The notes: generated from the sequence alone by a model not told the origin. Positions 12,954 through 20,536 are shown, counted from the first letter of the stretch. The stretch is 20,680 bases of DNA from DASUBV01 sp035763085 (GCA_035763085.1 DASUBV010000325.1:1-20680); one strand, 5' to 3'. Program-made: numbers and translations.

Positions 12954-14560
12954 TGTCCGCATACGAAACCTCTTCCGCTGGGCAGGACCGGCCAGCGATG
13001 CGCCTCGCCCTGATCGTCCTGGCGGTGGCGCTGGTCATCACCGGAGCCGGCTGGCTGTGGGCCCTGCTGAAGGTCCCCCTGACAGTCCGGGACCTGACGG
13101 CATGGGGCGGCGGGGCGACCGCCGTGCTCCTCAGCGCCGCGGCCACTGCGGTGGCCTACTACGCCGAGTCAGCCCGCCAGGCGCGGTCGCAGATCGACGC
13201 GGCCGGGGCTGAGACCAGGCAACTCAAGCGCGAGCTGTCCGAGCTGACGGCGAATACGGTGCCCTTCCTCGTGGCCCACGTGCGCGACGGCGCCCAGCCA
13301 GAGGCTGTACTCGGGAAAATCCGGCCGCCGGCCAGCGAGGAGCTGCGCGGGCTGCTGGGCATCGTGGTCCAGGAGATCGCGGCGGCGCAGCGGCGGGCCG
13401 CCGACTCCGCGGCCGCGCTCGCCACCCTCGAGCGGGCCGCGACGGTGTTCTCGCAGGAGACCCTGCCCGCGGTGATCTCGCGCATGCAGGCCGGCGAGGC
13501 GCCGGACCTGGTGCTGGCCGAGGTCGCGCGCCCGGCCAATCCGGAGCTGCAAGGACTGCTGGAATCCGTGATCGGGGAGGTCAGCGCGGCGGCGCGCAAG
13601 AGTTCCGCGGCGATGGCGGCATGCGCGAGCGCGGCGGCGCGCCTGCAGGCCCACACGCTGCGGATGCTGGCCGAGCTGCGCGAGCTGGAAACCAGGTACG
13701 GCGACGACAAGGTCTTCGCCGACCTGATGGAGCTCGACCACCGCGTGTCCCAGCTGGGCCGGCTGGCCGACAGCATCGGGCTGCTCAGCGGCGGGCGATC
13801 CGGGCGCCGCTGGACCAAGCCCATCACGATGGAGAGCATCCTGCGCGGGGCGATGGGGCGCATCGACGCCTACCGCCGGGTCCGGCTGCACTCGGCCAGT
13901 TCCGCGGCGATCGCCGGCTACGCCGCCGAGGGCGTGATGCAGGCGCTCGCCGAGCTGATGGACAACGCGGCATCCTTCTCCGCGCACGGCTCTGAGGTCC
14001 ACGTGTACGTGGAGGATGAGGATGCCGGCGCCGTGGTCACCATCGAGGATGGCGGCCTGGGCATGCGCCGGCGGGAACGGCAGCGCGCCGAGGAACTCGT
14101 CTCCCGGCCGCTCGACCTGTCCTCGCTGCCCGGGACGCGGCTGGGGCTGGCCGTCGTCGGCCGGCTGGCCGACCGGTTCGGCCTGACGGTGAACTTCCGG
14201 CCGTCGTCACGCGGCGGCACCGGCGTGGTCGTCATGATCCCCCGGCCGCTGATCACCCATCCTGGCCTGGCCGCCGATCCCGGCCCGGCCGCCCTGTCCG
14301 GCGGGCCGCCCCGGCAGGCGGCTCCCTCGCCGACCGGCCTGGAGACCGTGCCCGCCAGCGCCAGCGCCAGCGCCGGTGACGCGGAGCTGCCCGTGCGGCC
14401 GCGAGGCGCGACGCTGGCGGCGGCGAGCCGGTCCGTGCCCGGCACCAGCGCCGCGCCGGCCACGCCGCCTCGTGATGCGGCCGCCAGGTTTGCCGCCTTC
14501 CGCCAGTCCGGTGCGGGGAACCGGGACGCCCTGCCGGAGCCGGGGGGCGATCAGGCGTGA
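12953..14560 (+). CDS. cvnA: Conservon sensor-kinase-like protein CvnA
   Basis: A 535-residue membrane-bound ATPase of the conservon family. Two hydrophobic helices (about 16-40 and 52-70) are followed by a long coiled region containing two copies of one module (102-155 and 170-224), then a kinase-like dimerisation segment (FADLMELDHRVSQLGRLADSIGLLSG; His263) and a HATPase_c domain: N-box ALAELMDNAASFS (331-343), G1 VTIEDGGLGM (362-371), G2 GTRLGLAVVGRLADRFG (394-410), GGTGVVVMIP (421-430). The last 100 residues are Pro/Ala-rich and probably disordered. In Streptomyces, CvnA assembles with CvnB, C and D at the membrane like a G-protein-coupled receptor complex. ATG 12953 has GAGGA 8 nt upstream; the TTG one codon before is unlikely. 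Confidence 0.93.
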   Translation: MSAYETSSAGQDRPAMRLALIVLAVALVITGAGWLWALLKVPLTVRDLTAWGGGATAVLLSAAATAVAYYAESARQARSQIDAAGAETRQLKRELSELTANTVPFLVAHVRDGAQPEAVLGKIRPPASEELRGLLGIVVQEIAAAQRRAADSAAALATLERAATVFSQETLPAVISRMQAGEAPDLVLAEVARPANPELQGLLESVIGEVSAAARKSSAAMAACASAAARLQAHTLRMLAELRELETRYGDDKVFADLMELDHRVSQLGRLADSIGLLSGGRSGRRWTKPITMESILRGAMGRIDAYRRVRLHSASSAAIAGYAAEGVMQALAELMDNAASFSAHGSEVHVYVEDEDAGAVVTIEDGGLGMRRRERQRAEELVSRPLDLSSLPGTRLGLAVVGRLADRFGLTVNFRPSSRGGTGVVVMIPRPLITHPGLAADPGPAALSGGPPRQAAPSPTGLETVPASASASAGDAELPVRPRGATLAAASRSVPGTSAAPATPPRDAAARFAAFRQSGAGNRDALPEPGGDQA

Positions 14561-14681
14561 CCGCACCCATCCCGCAGGCGCCACCCGCCGAACGGCCCGG
14601 TGAATCACGCACGCAGCAGACAGATTGGAGGCAAGGGCCGGGGTCCCGCTGCGAGGCACGGATCTCCGCCCCCCATTCCGC

Positions 14682-15113
14682 ATGAGCAGCGCAGACTCGA
14701 TGAGCGTCGATGATCACGGCCTGGACTGGCTGCTGGGGAACCTGCAGCGGCGCACGCCGGAGGTCCGCCACGTCCTGGCGCTGTCCAGGGACGGGCTCAA
14801 GCTGAGCTACACACCCGAGCTCGGCATCGACCAGGCCGATCAGCTGGCGGCCATCGCCGCCGGCATCCAGAGCCTGTCACTCAGCGCGTCTGCTGAGTTC
14901 GGGGCCGGCCTGGGATCGGGCCAGTCCATGGTGGAGTTCCCCGGCGGGCTGCTGCTGATCGTGCCGGCCGGGGAGGGAGCCCACCTGGCAGTCGTTGCCT
15001 CCGCTGTCGCCGACGTTGGCCTCGTCGGTCACAACATGAACGAGCTCGTGGAGCAGATCGGCGGCTACCTGACCGCGCCGCCCCGCCACCCTGCGCCCAG
15101 CGCGGCGCCATGA
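14682..15113 (+). CDS. cvnB: Roadblock/LC7-domain protein CvnB
   Basis: A 143-residue roadblock/LC7 protein, the family that includes MglB and acts on small GTPases as regulator or scaffold; here the partner is CvnD. The domain runs from GLDWLLGNLQRRTPEVRHVLALSRDGLKLSYT through ADQLAAIAAGIQSLSLSASAEFG, MVEFPGGLLLIVPAGEGAHLAVVASAVADVGLVGHNMNELVEQIGGYL, covering the complete beta-alpha-beta pattern. The start is uncertain: ATG 14682 or ATG 14700 (neither with a clear Shine-Dalgarno); an earlier TTG 14625 seems too far upstream of the domain. A 121-nt gap follows cvnA, unlike the overlaps downstream. The stop overlaps cvnC (ATGA). Confidence 0.92.
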   Translation: MSSADSMSVDDHGLDWLLGNLQRRTPEVRHVLALSRDGLKLSYTPELGIDQADQLAAIAAGIQSLSLSASAEFGAGLGSGQSMVEFPGGLLLIVPAGEGAHLAVVASAVADVGLVGHNMNELVEQIGGYLTAPPRHPAPSAAP

Positions 15114-15469
15114 GCCAGCGGCCCGTCGACCGCGAGAGTCCGGACCGGCTCTATACCGTGACCGGCGGCCGCACCCTGGGCGACGAGGACCCGTTCGACC
15201 TGGTGTCCCTGATCGTCAGCGAACGCGATCCGGCTCCGGGCATGCAGTCCGAGCACGTCCGGATACTCCGCGGCTGCCGGGCCCCGATGGCCGTCGTGGA
15301 GATCTCCGCCAGCCTGGAGCTGCCGGTCAGCGTGGTCAAGGTCCTGCTGCGTGACCTCCTTGATGCCGGCAGCATCACCGTTCGCCACCCATCCCCGCAT
15401 CCCGTCATGGCGCGACTGCCCGACCGGGAAACACTGAAGCAGGTGCTCGTTGGGCTCCAGAACCTCTGA
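15110..15469 (+). CDS. cvnC: DUF742 protein CvnC
   Basis: A 119-residue DUF742 protein, the third conserved member of conservons. Family features seen: RLYTVTGGRTLG (13-24), FDLVSLIVSE (28-38), EHVRILRGCRAPMAVVEISASLELPVSVVKVLLRDLLDAGSITV (47-90), the last resembling a winged-helix fold, and the C-terminal LPDRETLKQVLVGLQNL. Biochemical role is unsettled; in described conservons it interacts with the CvnA/B/D complex. ATG 15110 overlaps the cvnB stop by 4 nt, and its 3' end overlaps cvnD by 20 nt, so translation of B, C and D is tightly linked. Confidence 0.93.
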   Translation: MSQRPVDRESPDRLYTVTGGRTLGDEDPFDLVSLIVSERDPAPGMQSEHVRILRGCRAPMAVVEISASLELPVSVVKVLLRDLLDAGSITVRHPSPHPVMARLPDRETLKQVLVGLQNL

Positions 15470-16076
15470 GCAGGCCCCGGCGGCCGACCGCACGCCGCTG
15501 CGGGAGACCGCCAGCCAGGGCCTGAAAATTGTCATCGTGGGCGGATTCGGCGTCGGGAAGACGACGATGGTGAAATCCGTCAGTGAGATCCACCCGCTGA
15601 GCACCGAGGAGATCATGACCTCCGCCGGCGTCGGGATCGACGACGCCAGCGGAGTCCAGGACAAGAGCACCACGACGGTCGCGTTCGACTTCGGCCGCAT
15701 CTCCCTGGATGATGTCCGGGTTCTCTACCTGTTCGGCGCTCCGGGGCAGGAGCGGTTCTGGTTCCTGTGGGACCAGTTGTTCGCCGGGAGCCTGGGCGCG
15801 GTGGTCCTGGTGGACACGCGCCGCCTGCAGGACTCCTGGTATGCCATCGACCGGCTCGAATTCCACCAGACGCCCTTCGTGGTCGCGGTCAACCGCTTCG
15901 AGGGGCCCGAGCCTGCGCTGGAAAAAGTACGCAGCGCCCTCTCGCTCGCCGACGACGTCCCGCTCGTGGACTGTGACGCGCGGCGGCGGGAGTCCTGCAA
16001 GAACACGCTGATCACGCTGGTCAGTCATCTCGCTCAGCTCGCCGGACAGCCCGCCGCACAGGAGACCACGCCGTGA
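15450..16076 (+). CDS. cvnD: Conservon small GTPase CvnD
   Basis: A 208-residue Ras-like ATP/GTP-binding protein. Walker A/G1 is VGGFGVGKTT (30-39); a switch I region contains the Thr run DKSTTTVAFDFG (71-82); G3 is LFGAPGQERFWFLW (94-107), with Ala replacing the usual Thr of DTxG/GTPGQ and no G3 Asp; G4 is VAVNRFEG (146-152) in place of NKxD, as is common in this group. The GTP cycle is thought to be controlled by CvnB and CvnA. The first possible start in frame is TTG 15450, inside the end of cvnC; no ATG or GTG lies between it and the P-loop upstream strand. Stop overlaps cvnE (GTGA). Confidence 0.93.
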   Translation: MGSRTSEQAPAADRTPLRETASQGLKIVIVGGFGVGKTTMVKSVSEIHPLSTEEIMTSAGVGIDDASGVQDKSTTTVAFDFGRISLDDVRVLYLFGAPGQERFWFLWDQLFAGSLGAVVLVDTRRLQDSWYAIDRLEFHQTPFVVAVNRFEGPEPALEKVRSALSLADDVPLVDCDARRRESCKNTLITLVSHLAQLAGQPAAQETTP

Positions 16077-17353
16077 CCGAGACTTACAACGCGTTCGAGC
16101 CAGCCGGCCCGGCAGCCGCTGCCGACTACTCCGGCCATGCCGAGGCCATCCGCCTGTACGGGCCGCTGCTGGCCGGCGACCCGGCCGACCTGTACCAGGC
16201 CATCCGGTCGCGGTTCGGGCCGGTCGCCCCGGTCCTGCTGGACGGGGACGTGCCCGCCTGGTTCGTGGCGGGATACCGCGAGGTCCACCTGGTCACCAGC
16301 AACCCGCAGCTGTTCGCCCGGGACTGCCGTCGCTGGAACGCCTGGGATCGCATCCCTGGCGACTGGCCGCTCATGCCCTTCGTCGGCTGGGCGCCGTCGG
16401 TGATGTTCGCCGAGGGCAGCGAGCATCAGCGGCGCGCGGGCGCCATCGGCGACGCGCTGGACGCCATCGACCGGACCGAGCTCAACGCCATCTGCGAGCA
16501 GGTCGCCGACGAGCTCATTGACGCGTTCACCGGGACCGGCGAGGCCGACCTGATCGCGCAGTACGCCAACCAGATCCCGATGCGCGTCGTGGCCCGGCTG
16601 TTCGGCATCGCGCCCGGTGACATCCCCGCGCTGGTTCAGGACATTGCCGACTCGCTCGACGTGGCCGAGAAGGCCAACGCCGCCCACCAGCGCAACTTCG
16701 CGCGGATGCAGCAGCTGGTGAAGGACCGGCACGAGCGGCCCGGCCTCGATGTGCCCTCGCGGCTGCTCGGGCACTCCAGCGGGCTGACCGATGACGAGAT
16801 CATCATCGACCTGCTCGTCGTCATGGCGGCCGCCCAGCAGCCGACCGCCAACTGGATCGGGAACACGCTGCGGCTGATGCTGATCGACAATCAGTTCTCC
16901 CTGACGCTGCAGGGCGGCCGCAGCAGCGCCGGGCAGGCCCTGAACGAGGTGCTCTGGAAGGACACCCCGACCCAGAACTTCATCGGCCGGTTCGCGGTGC
17001 AGGACTGCGAGCTCGGCGGGCGCCGGATCCGCCAGGGTGACCTGCTGGTCCTCGGGCTCGCCGCGGCGAACGCCGACCCGCAGGTGCATCCCGGCTCATT
17101 CGCGGACTCCGGCATCAACCGGGCGCACATGTCGTTCGGCCATGGCGAGCACGGCTGCCCGTTCCCGGCGCCGGAGCTGGCCGAGGTCATCGCCAGGACC
17201 GCGGTCGAGGTGCTGCTGGACCGGGTCCCGGACGTGCAGCTCGCGGTGCCGCCGGACGACCTGGAGTGGCGGCCCTCGCTGTGGATGCGGGGCCTGTTCA
17301 CGCTGCCCGTCCGGTTTACCCCCGTCACCACCTTCAGCCGGGCGACCGGATAG
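16073..17353 (+). CDS. cvnE: Conservon cytochrome P450 CvnE, CYP157-like without EXXR
   Basis: A 426-residue P450 fold encoded as last conservon gene. The haem-ligand loop is intact (SFGHGEHGCPFPAPELAE, Cys362). However, the K-helix motif EXXR, nearly universal in P450s, reads EVLW (Glu292, Trp295). The I-helix oxygen-activating (A/G)GxxT is replaced by AAAQQPT (252-258), so the usual acid-alcohol pair is missing. The same EXXR loss is known for the CYP157 family, which is found in Streptomyces conservons, and there too catalytic function is unproven. It may be a haem-based sensor or a P450 with an unusual mechanism. GTG 16073 overlaps the cvnD stop, showing co-translation. It converges on another P450 with a 16-bp gap. 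Confidence 0.92.
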   Translation: MTETYNAFEPAGPAAAADYSGHAEAIRLYGPLLAGDPADLYQAIRSRFGPVAPVLLDGDVPAWFVAGYREVHLVTSNPQLFARDCRRWNAWDRIPGDWPLMPFVGWAPSVMFAEGSEHQRRAGAIGDALDAIDRTELNAICEQVADELIDAFTGTGEADLIAQYANQIPMRVVARLFGIAPGDIPALVQDIADSLDVAEKANAAHQRNFARMQQLVKDRHERPGLDVPSRLLGHSSGLTDDEIIIDLLVVMAAAQQPTANWIGNTLRLMLIDNQFSLTLQGGRSSAGQALNEVLWKDTPTQNFIGRFAVQDCELGGRRIRQGDLLVLGLAAANADPQVHPGSFADSGINRAHMSFGHGEHGCPFPAPELAEVIARTAVEVLLDRVPDVQLAVPPDDLEWRPSLWMRGLFTLPVRFTPVTTFSRATG

Positions 17354-17369
17354 CGGCGGGTGCACCGGA

Positions 17370-18587
17370 TCACGCCGCGGGCGTGAACTCCACCGGCAGG
17401 CTGGCCGGGCCCCGGGTGAACACCCCTCGCTCGACGGGCCGGAACCCGCCGCGCAGCCGGACATCGGGCATGGCGTCCAGCAGCTGGTTCATTCCCACCT
17501 CGACTTCCGACTTGGCCAGCAGCGCTCCCACGCAGAAGTGCCGCCCGAGCGAGAAGGCCAGGTGATTGGCGGCTGCGGAGAACGCATTCGCGGTGTCCAG
17601 GTCCGTGCGGAAGATGTTGAAGGTGTCGGCGTCGGCGTACCGCTCACCATCCCGGTTGGCCGCGCCGATAAGGCAGGTCACGGTGGCGCCGGCGGGAATC
17701 GTCCCGCCCGAGACCGTGACGTCCTCCGCCGGCTGGCGCATGATCATGTGCACCGGGGGGCTGAACCGCAGCGTCTCGGCCAGCGCGCCGGCAATCAGGC
17801 TGCGATCCTCCTGCACCGCCTTGAGCTGGTCCGGGTGCTGCAGCAGGTTCGCGAACATGCTGGCGACAGCCTTGTCTGTCGTCTCGCCGCCGGCGGCCAG
17901 CAGCAGGCTGCAGAACGCCTTGATGTCCTCATCACTCATCCGGGTGCCATCGACCTCGGCGGCGCACATTGCCGACAGCAGGTCGTCGCCGGGATTCTCG
18001 CGGCGCGCCCGGATGATCGGGATCATGTAGCTCGCGAATTCCTGCTGCGTCCGCAGGCCGGCCGCCGTTACCCCGGGATCCTGGCTCAGGTTGCCGAGAA
18101 AGGCGATGATCGAGGTGTACCAGCCGTGGAACCGCTCGTGGTCAGCCTTGTCGAGGCCGAGCATGTCGACGATCACGTTGATGGGGAAGTGCGTCGCGAA
18201 GTCGGCGACCAGGTCCGCGGAACCGGCGCCGCGGAACCCGTCAATGAGCTCCCGGGCATTGCGCTCGATCACCGGAAGGAACTTCTCCTGCAGCTCACTG
18301 CCCCGGAACGCGGGCGCCACCAGCGCCCGGCGCACTGAGTGATCCCGCCCGCTGAGCTGCAGGATTGTCCGCCCGTGTACCGGCTCCAGCTGCCAGTCAT
18401 AGTTAGCCGTGGTGAATACCTGGTCGCGGAAGGCACGAGACACATCCTCATAACGCGAGATGATGTAGCTCTGCATTGCCTCGTGCCAGATAAGCGGCTG
18501 GTCATCACGCATGACCTGATAGGCGGCATATGGATCAGCCGAGAATTCTGGGGACAGAAGATCGGGCAATTCCCGGGCCGTGGACAT
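17370..18587 (-). CDS. Cytochrome P450, canonical bacterial type
   Basis: A 405-residue soluble class I P450 with all signatures: I-helix LLLAAGGETTDKAV (229-241, Glu235-Thr236), K-helix ETLR (271-274) followed by FSPPVHMIMRQPAEDVTVSG, and haem loop FSLGRHFCVGALLAKSE (345-361, Cys352). It should hydroxylate or otherwise oxidise a small molecule, fed by ferredoxin and a reductase not encoded here. The ATG has AAAGGAG 5 nt upstream and its own promoter candidate, so it need not be read with the gene at 18727. Its location tail-to-tail with the non-canonical CvnE recalls conservons that carry two P450 genes (CYP156/CYP157), except that here the second lies on the opposite strand. Substrate unknown. 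Confidence 0.94.
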   Translation of the reverse strand: MSTARELPDLLSPEFSADPYAAYQVMRDDQPLIWHEAMQSYIISRYEDVSRAFRDQVFTTANYDWQLEPVHGRTILQLSGRDHSVRRALVAPAFRGSELQEKFLPVIERNARELIDGFRGAGSADLVADFATHFPINVIVDMLGLDKADHERFHGWYTSIIAFLGNLSQDPGVTAAGLRTQQEFASYMIPIIRARRENPGDDLLSAMCAAEVDGTRMSDEDIKAFCSLLLAAGGETTDKAVASMFANLLQHPDQLKAVQEDRSLIAGALAETLRFSPPVHMIMRQPAEDVTVSGGTIPAGATVTCLIGAANRDGERYADADTFNIFRTDLDTANAFSAAANHLAFSLGRHFCVGALLAKSEVEVGMNQLLDAMPDVRLRGGFRPVERGVFTRGPASLPVEFTPAA

Positions 18588-18600
18588 GAAGCTCCTTTAA

Positions 18601-18656
18601 GGCGATCGGCCAATAGCCCCCCTACTCACATTAGAGACCAATCGCCCCATAGTCCA
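18601..18656 (-). promoter_or_regulatory. Promoter with inverted repeat before P450
   Basis: Minus-strand TGGACT (18656-18651) and TAATGT (18633-18628) lie 17 bp apart, giving a leader of about 33 nt with the Shine-Dalgarno AAAGGAG. An imperfect inverted repeat (ggcgatcggcc 18601-18611 and gaccaatcgcc 18636-18646; 9 of 11 pairs) brackets the -10, as a repressor site might. Confidence 0.45.
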
Positions 18657-18726
18657 GCCCGGTTTGCGCTAGTCTGCGCCACTTGCACCTGAGCTGCGCG
18701 GCTGCGCGCTCCGGCCAGCGCGGCGG

Positions 18727-19602
18727 CTAAGCCAGCGCGGCGTCGTCGTAGCTGGCGACCGGCCGGACCAGCTCCGGGAAGAACTGGCGCTCCTGCATCC
18801 ACTGCCGGGTCTCCCCGAACACTTCCCTGGTGTACGGAAGGAAGACGATGCGCTCGCCGGTGCCGAAGGTCCGCACGTCCACCTGATCGCGGTACTTCTC
18901 CGGGACGGCCTTCAGGTGGTAGTGCTTGTAGCGTTCCGGCCGCAGGTCGATCTCCGCCTGCGCCCGGCGCAGCGCGGCCAGGTACTTGTCGATGTCGTCC
19001 TTGCTGACCCCGCTCCCGGTGACCAGGAACCCGATCATGAACGTGGCGTCCAGGATCTTCCGGAAGCCGAACGCCTCCGCGATGTAGAACGGCACTCCCC
19101 ATACCGCGGCGGCCTCTACCTGACGGTCCAGCAGCGCGTCGAGCCGCTCGTTGGGCGGCCCCTGGAAGGTGAGCTTGACCTGGTCCGGGGCCAGAACGCC
19201 CTCCAGGGCCTGCATGGCCGCGAAGTGGCTCCCGGAGTGGTAACCGACTCCCACCGGAACCCCGGCGAGGTCCTCCGGCCGCCGGACCGGTGACTCGGGC
19301 GGGACGACGATGGCGCACGGTGCCACGGAGTAGGCCGTCGTCACCAGCTGGCCGGAGCCCTCGCTCGCCGCCTCGTTGGTGGCCCAGTGGCAGGCACAGC
19401 TGACATTGGCGCCGTCACGGCCCGCCTCGAAAGTCTCGAAGGCGCCGGTCTTGATCTCCCCGGCACCATCCCGCTCGCCGGGGCGGATCCCGTAGTCGCC
19501 CTCGGCGACGAAGCTGTACGCCAGCCCCTCGGCTGCGTAGTAGCCCTTCTCCTCGGCAACCCACTCCTGCAGGCGGCCGTGCGGCATGATCCTTAGCGCC
19601 AT
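18727..19602 (-). CDS. Periplasmic-binding-fold (NMT1/THI5-like) protein without signal peptide
   Basis: A 291-residue type 2 periplasmic-binding fold protein related to the SsuA/NMT1/THI5 group: N-terminal ALRIMPHGRLQEWVAEEKGYYAAEGLAYSFV is the mature-domain opening, with no signal peptide or lipobox and no upstream start that could add one. Further family segments are VTTAYSVAPCAIVVPPESPV, RRPEDLAGVPVGVGYHSGSHFAAMQAL, LDALLDRQVEAAAVWG and FMIGFLVTG. Thus it should be cytoplasmic, as are enzymes of this fold (THI5 pyrimidine synthase, MqnA/MqnD, dihydroxyphthalate decarboxylase). A CACH cluster (Cys69, Cys71, His72) is a possible metal site. No ABC permease or ATPase genes adjoin. ATG has TGGAG 7 nt upstream. 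Function unknown; enzyme or solute-binding protein both remain possible. Confidence 0.8.
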   Translation of the reverse strand: MALRIMPHGRLQEWVAEEKGYYAAEGLAYSFVAEGDYGIRPGERDGAGEIKTGAFETFEAGRDGANVSCACHWATNEAASEGSGQLVTTAYSVAPCAIVVPPESPVRRPEDLAGVPVGVGYHSGSHFAAMQALEGVLAPDQVKLTFQGPPNERLDALLDRQVEAAAVWGVPFYIAEAFGFRKILDATFMIGFLVTGSGVSKDDIDKYLAALRRAQAEIDLRPERYKHYHLKAVPEKYRDQVDVRTFGTGERIVFLPYTREVFGETRQWMQERQFFPELVRPVASYDDAALA

Positions 19603-19673
19603 CGTCAGTCTCCAGTCCTGGCCCCGACACGAGTTATGTTACAGACCTGAACCCGGACAGAAGGGCACGCACC

Positions 19674-20498
19674 ATGACCGAGCCCGAGCAGCAGGGGCCG
19701 TCCAGTCAGGTTCTCCCGCACGAACTGCCCGCCGCGCTGCGCGAGGCAGGCCTGACGAACTGGATCCGCGAGCCGCTGGATGACGCGGTTGACCGCCGCC
19801 GCCGCATCCTGTTCCCGCCGGCCGCCGCCACCATGGGCACGCCCGCCAGCGAGTGCCAGGGCACCCTGCTCGCCGAGGCCCGGCACGCCGACACGATCTT
19901 CATGATGGGCGACAACCCGGCGCTGCCCAGGATGCCCGAGCGCCCGGTGCTGCGGGACTTCTTCGAGCTGCGATTCAGCAAGGTCGCCCGGATGCACCTG
20001 CTGCAGAGCGCGCGGGTCGCCAGGGAGAACGGGCTGGACGAGAAGGTCATCGTGGCGTGCCTGCTGCACGACATCGCCATCGCCGGCCTGCTGTCGGCCA
20101 ATCACGGCTACTGGGGCGCCCAGCTCGTCGCGCCTTACGTCGATGAGGAAGTCGCGTGGGCCATCCAGAAGCACGAGGCCCTGCGCTACTTCCCGGATGA
20201 GTCGGCGGGTTACACCTATCCGCAGGCCTACATCGACTACTTCGGCCCCGACTACACCCCGCCGGAGTACATCCGCGCCGAGCACGAGGCGGCGCGCCGG
20301 CACCGCTGGTACATGACCTCGCGCCTGGTCACCATCAACGACATCTACTCCTTCGATCCCCAGGTCCAGGTCGGCTTCGATGAGTTCGAGGACATCATCG
20401 GCAGGCACTTCCGTCAGCCGGCCGACGGGCTCGGGTTCGACGGCTCTCCCGTGGCCCACATGTGGCGCACGATGATCTGGCCGAACAACTTCCTGTAG
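19674..20498 (+). CDS. HD-domain metalloenzyme, possible dinuclear-iron oxygenase or hydrolase
   Basis: A 274-residue HD-domain protein. Candidate ligands are His108 (MHLLQSARVA), His132-Asp133 (ACLLHDIAIAG), His144 (ANHGYWGAQLV), His167 (AIQKHEALRYF) and Asp223 (TINDIYSFD). Extra His between HD and the last Asp is typical of HD proteins with two metals; the spacing from first His to HD (24), third to fourth His (23) and fourth His to Asp (56) is close to that in the diiron oxygenase PhnZ as I recall it, while HD to third His is shorter (12). So both phosphohydrolase and oxygenase chemistry are possible. AAGGG lies 8 nt before ATG. It is divergent from the binding-fold gene across 71 bp, suggesting shared control. 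Confidence 0.82.
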   Translation: MTEPEQQGPSSQVLPHELPAALREAGLTNWIREPLDDAVDRRRRILFPPAAATMGTPASECQGTLLAEARHADTIFMMGDNPALPRMPERPVLRDFFELRFSKVARMHLLQSARVARENGLDEKVIVACLLHDIAIAGLLSANHGYWGAQLVAPYVDEEVAWAIQKHEALRYFPDESAGYTYPQAYIDYFGPDYTPPEYIRAEHEAARRHRWYMTSRLVTINDIYSFDPQVQVGFDEFEDIIGRHFRQPADGLGFDGSPVAHMWRTMIWPNNFL

Positions 20499-20536
20499 GG
20501 GCGCCGGCCCGGCCGGCTAGCCCGAGGCCCGCACGC

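Noticed and set aside
18626..19318. Minus-strand open frame within the binding-fold gene
   Set aside because: Arg/Gly/Ala-rich shadow in an alternative frame.
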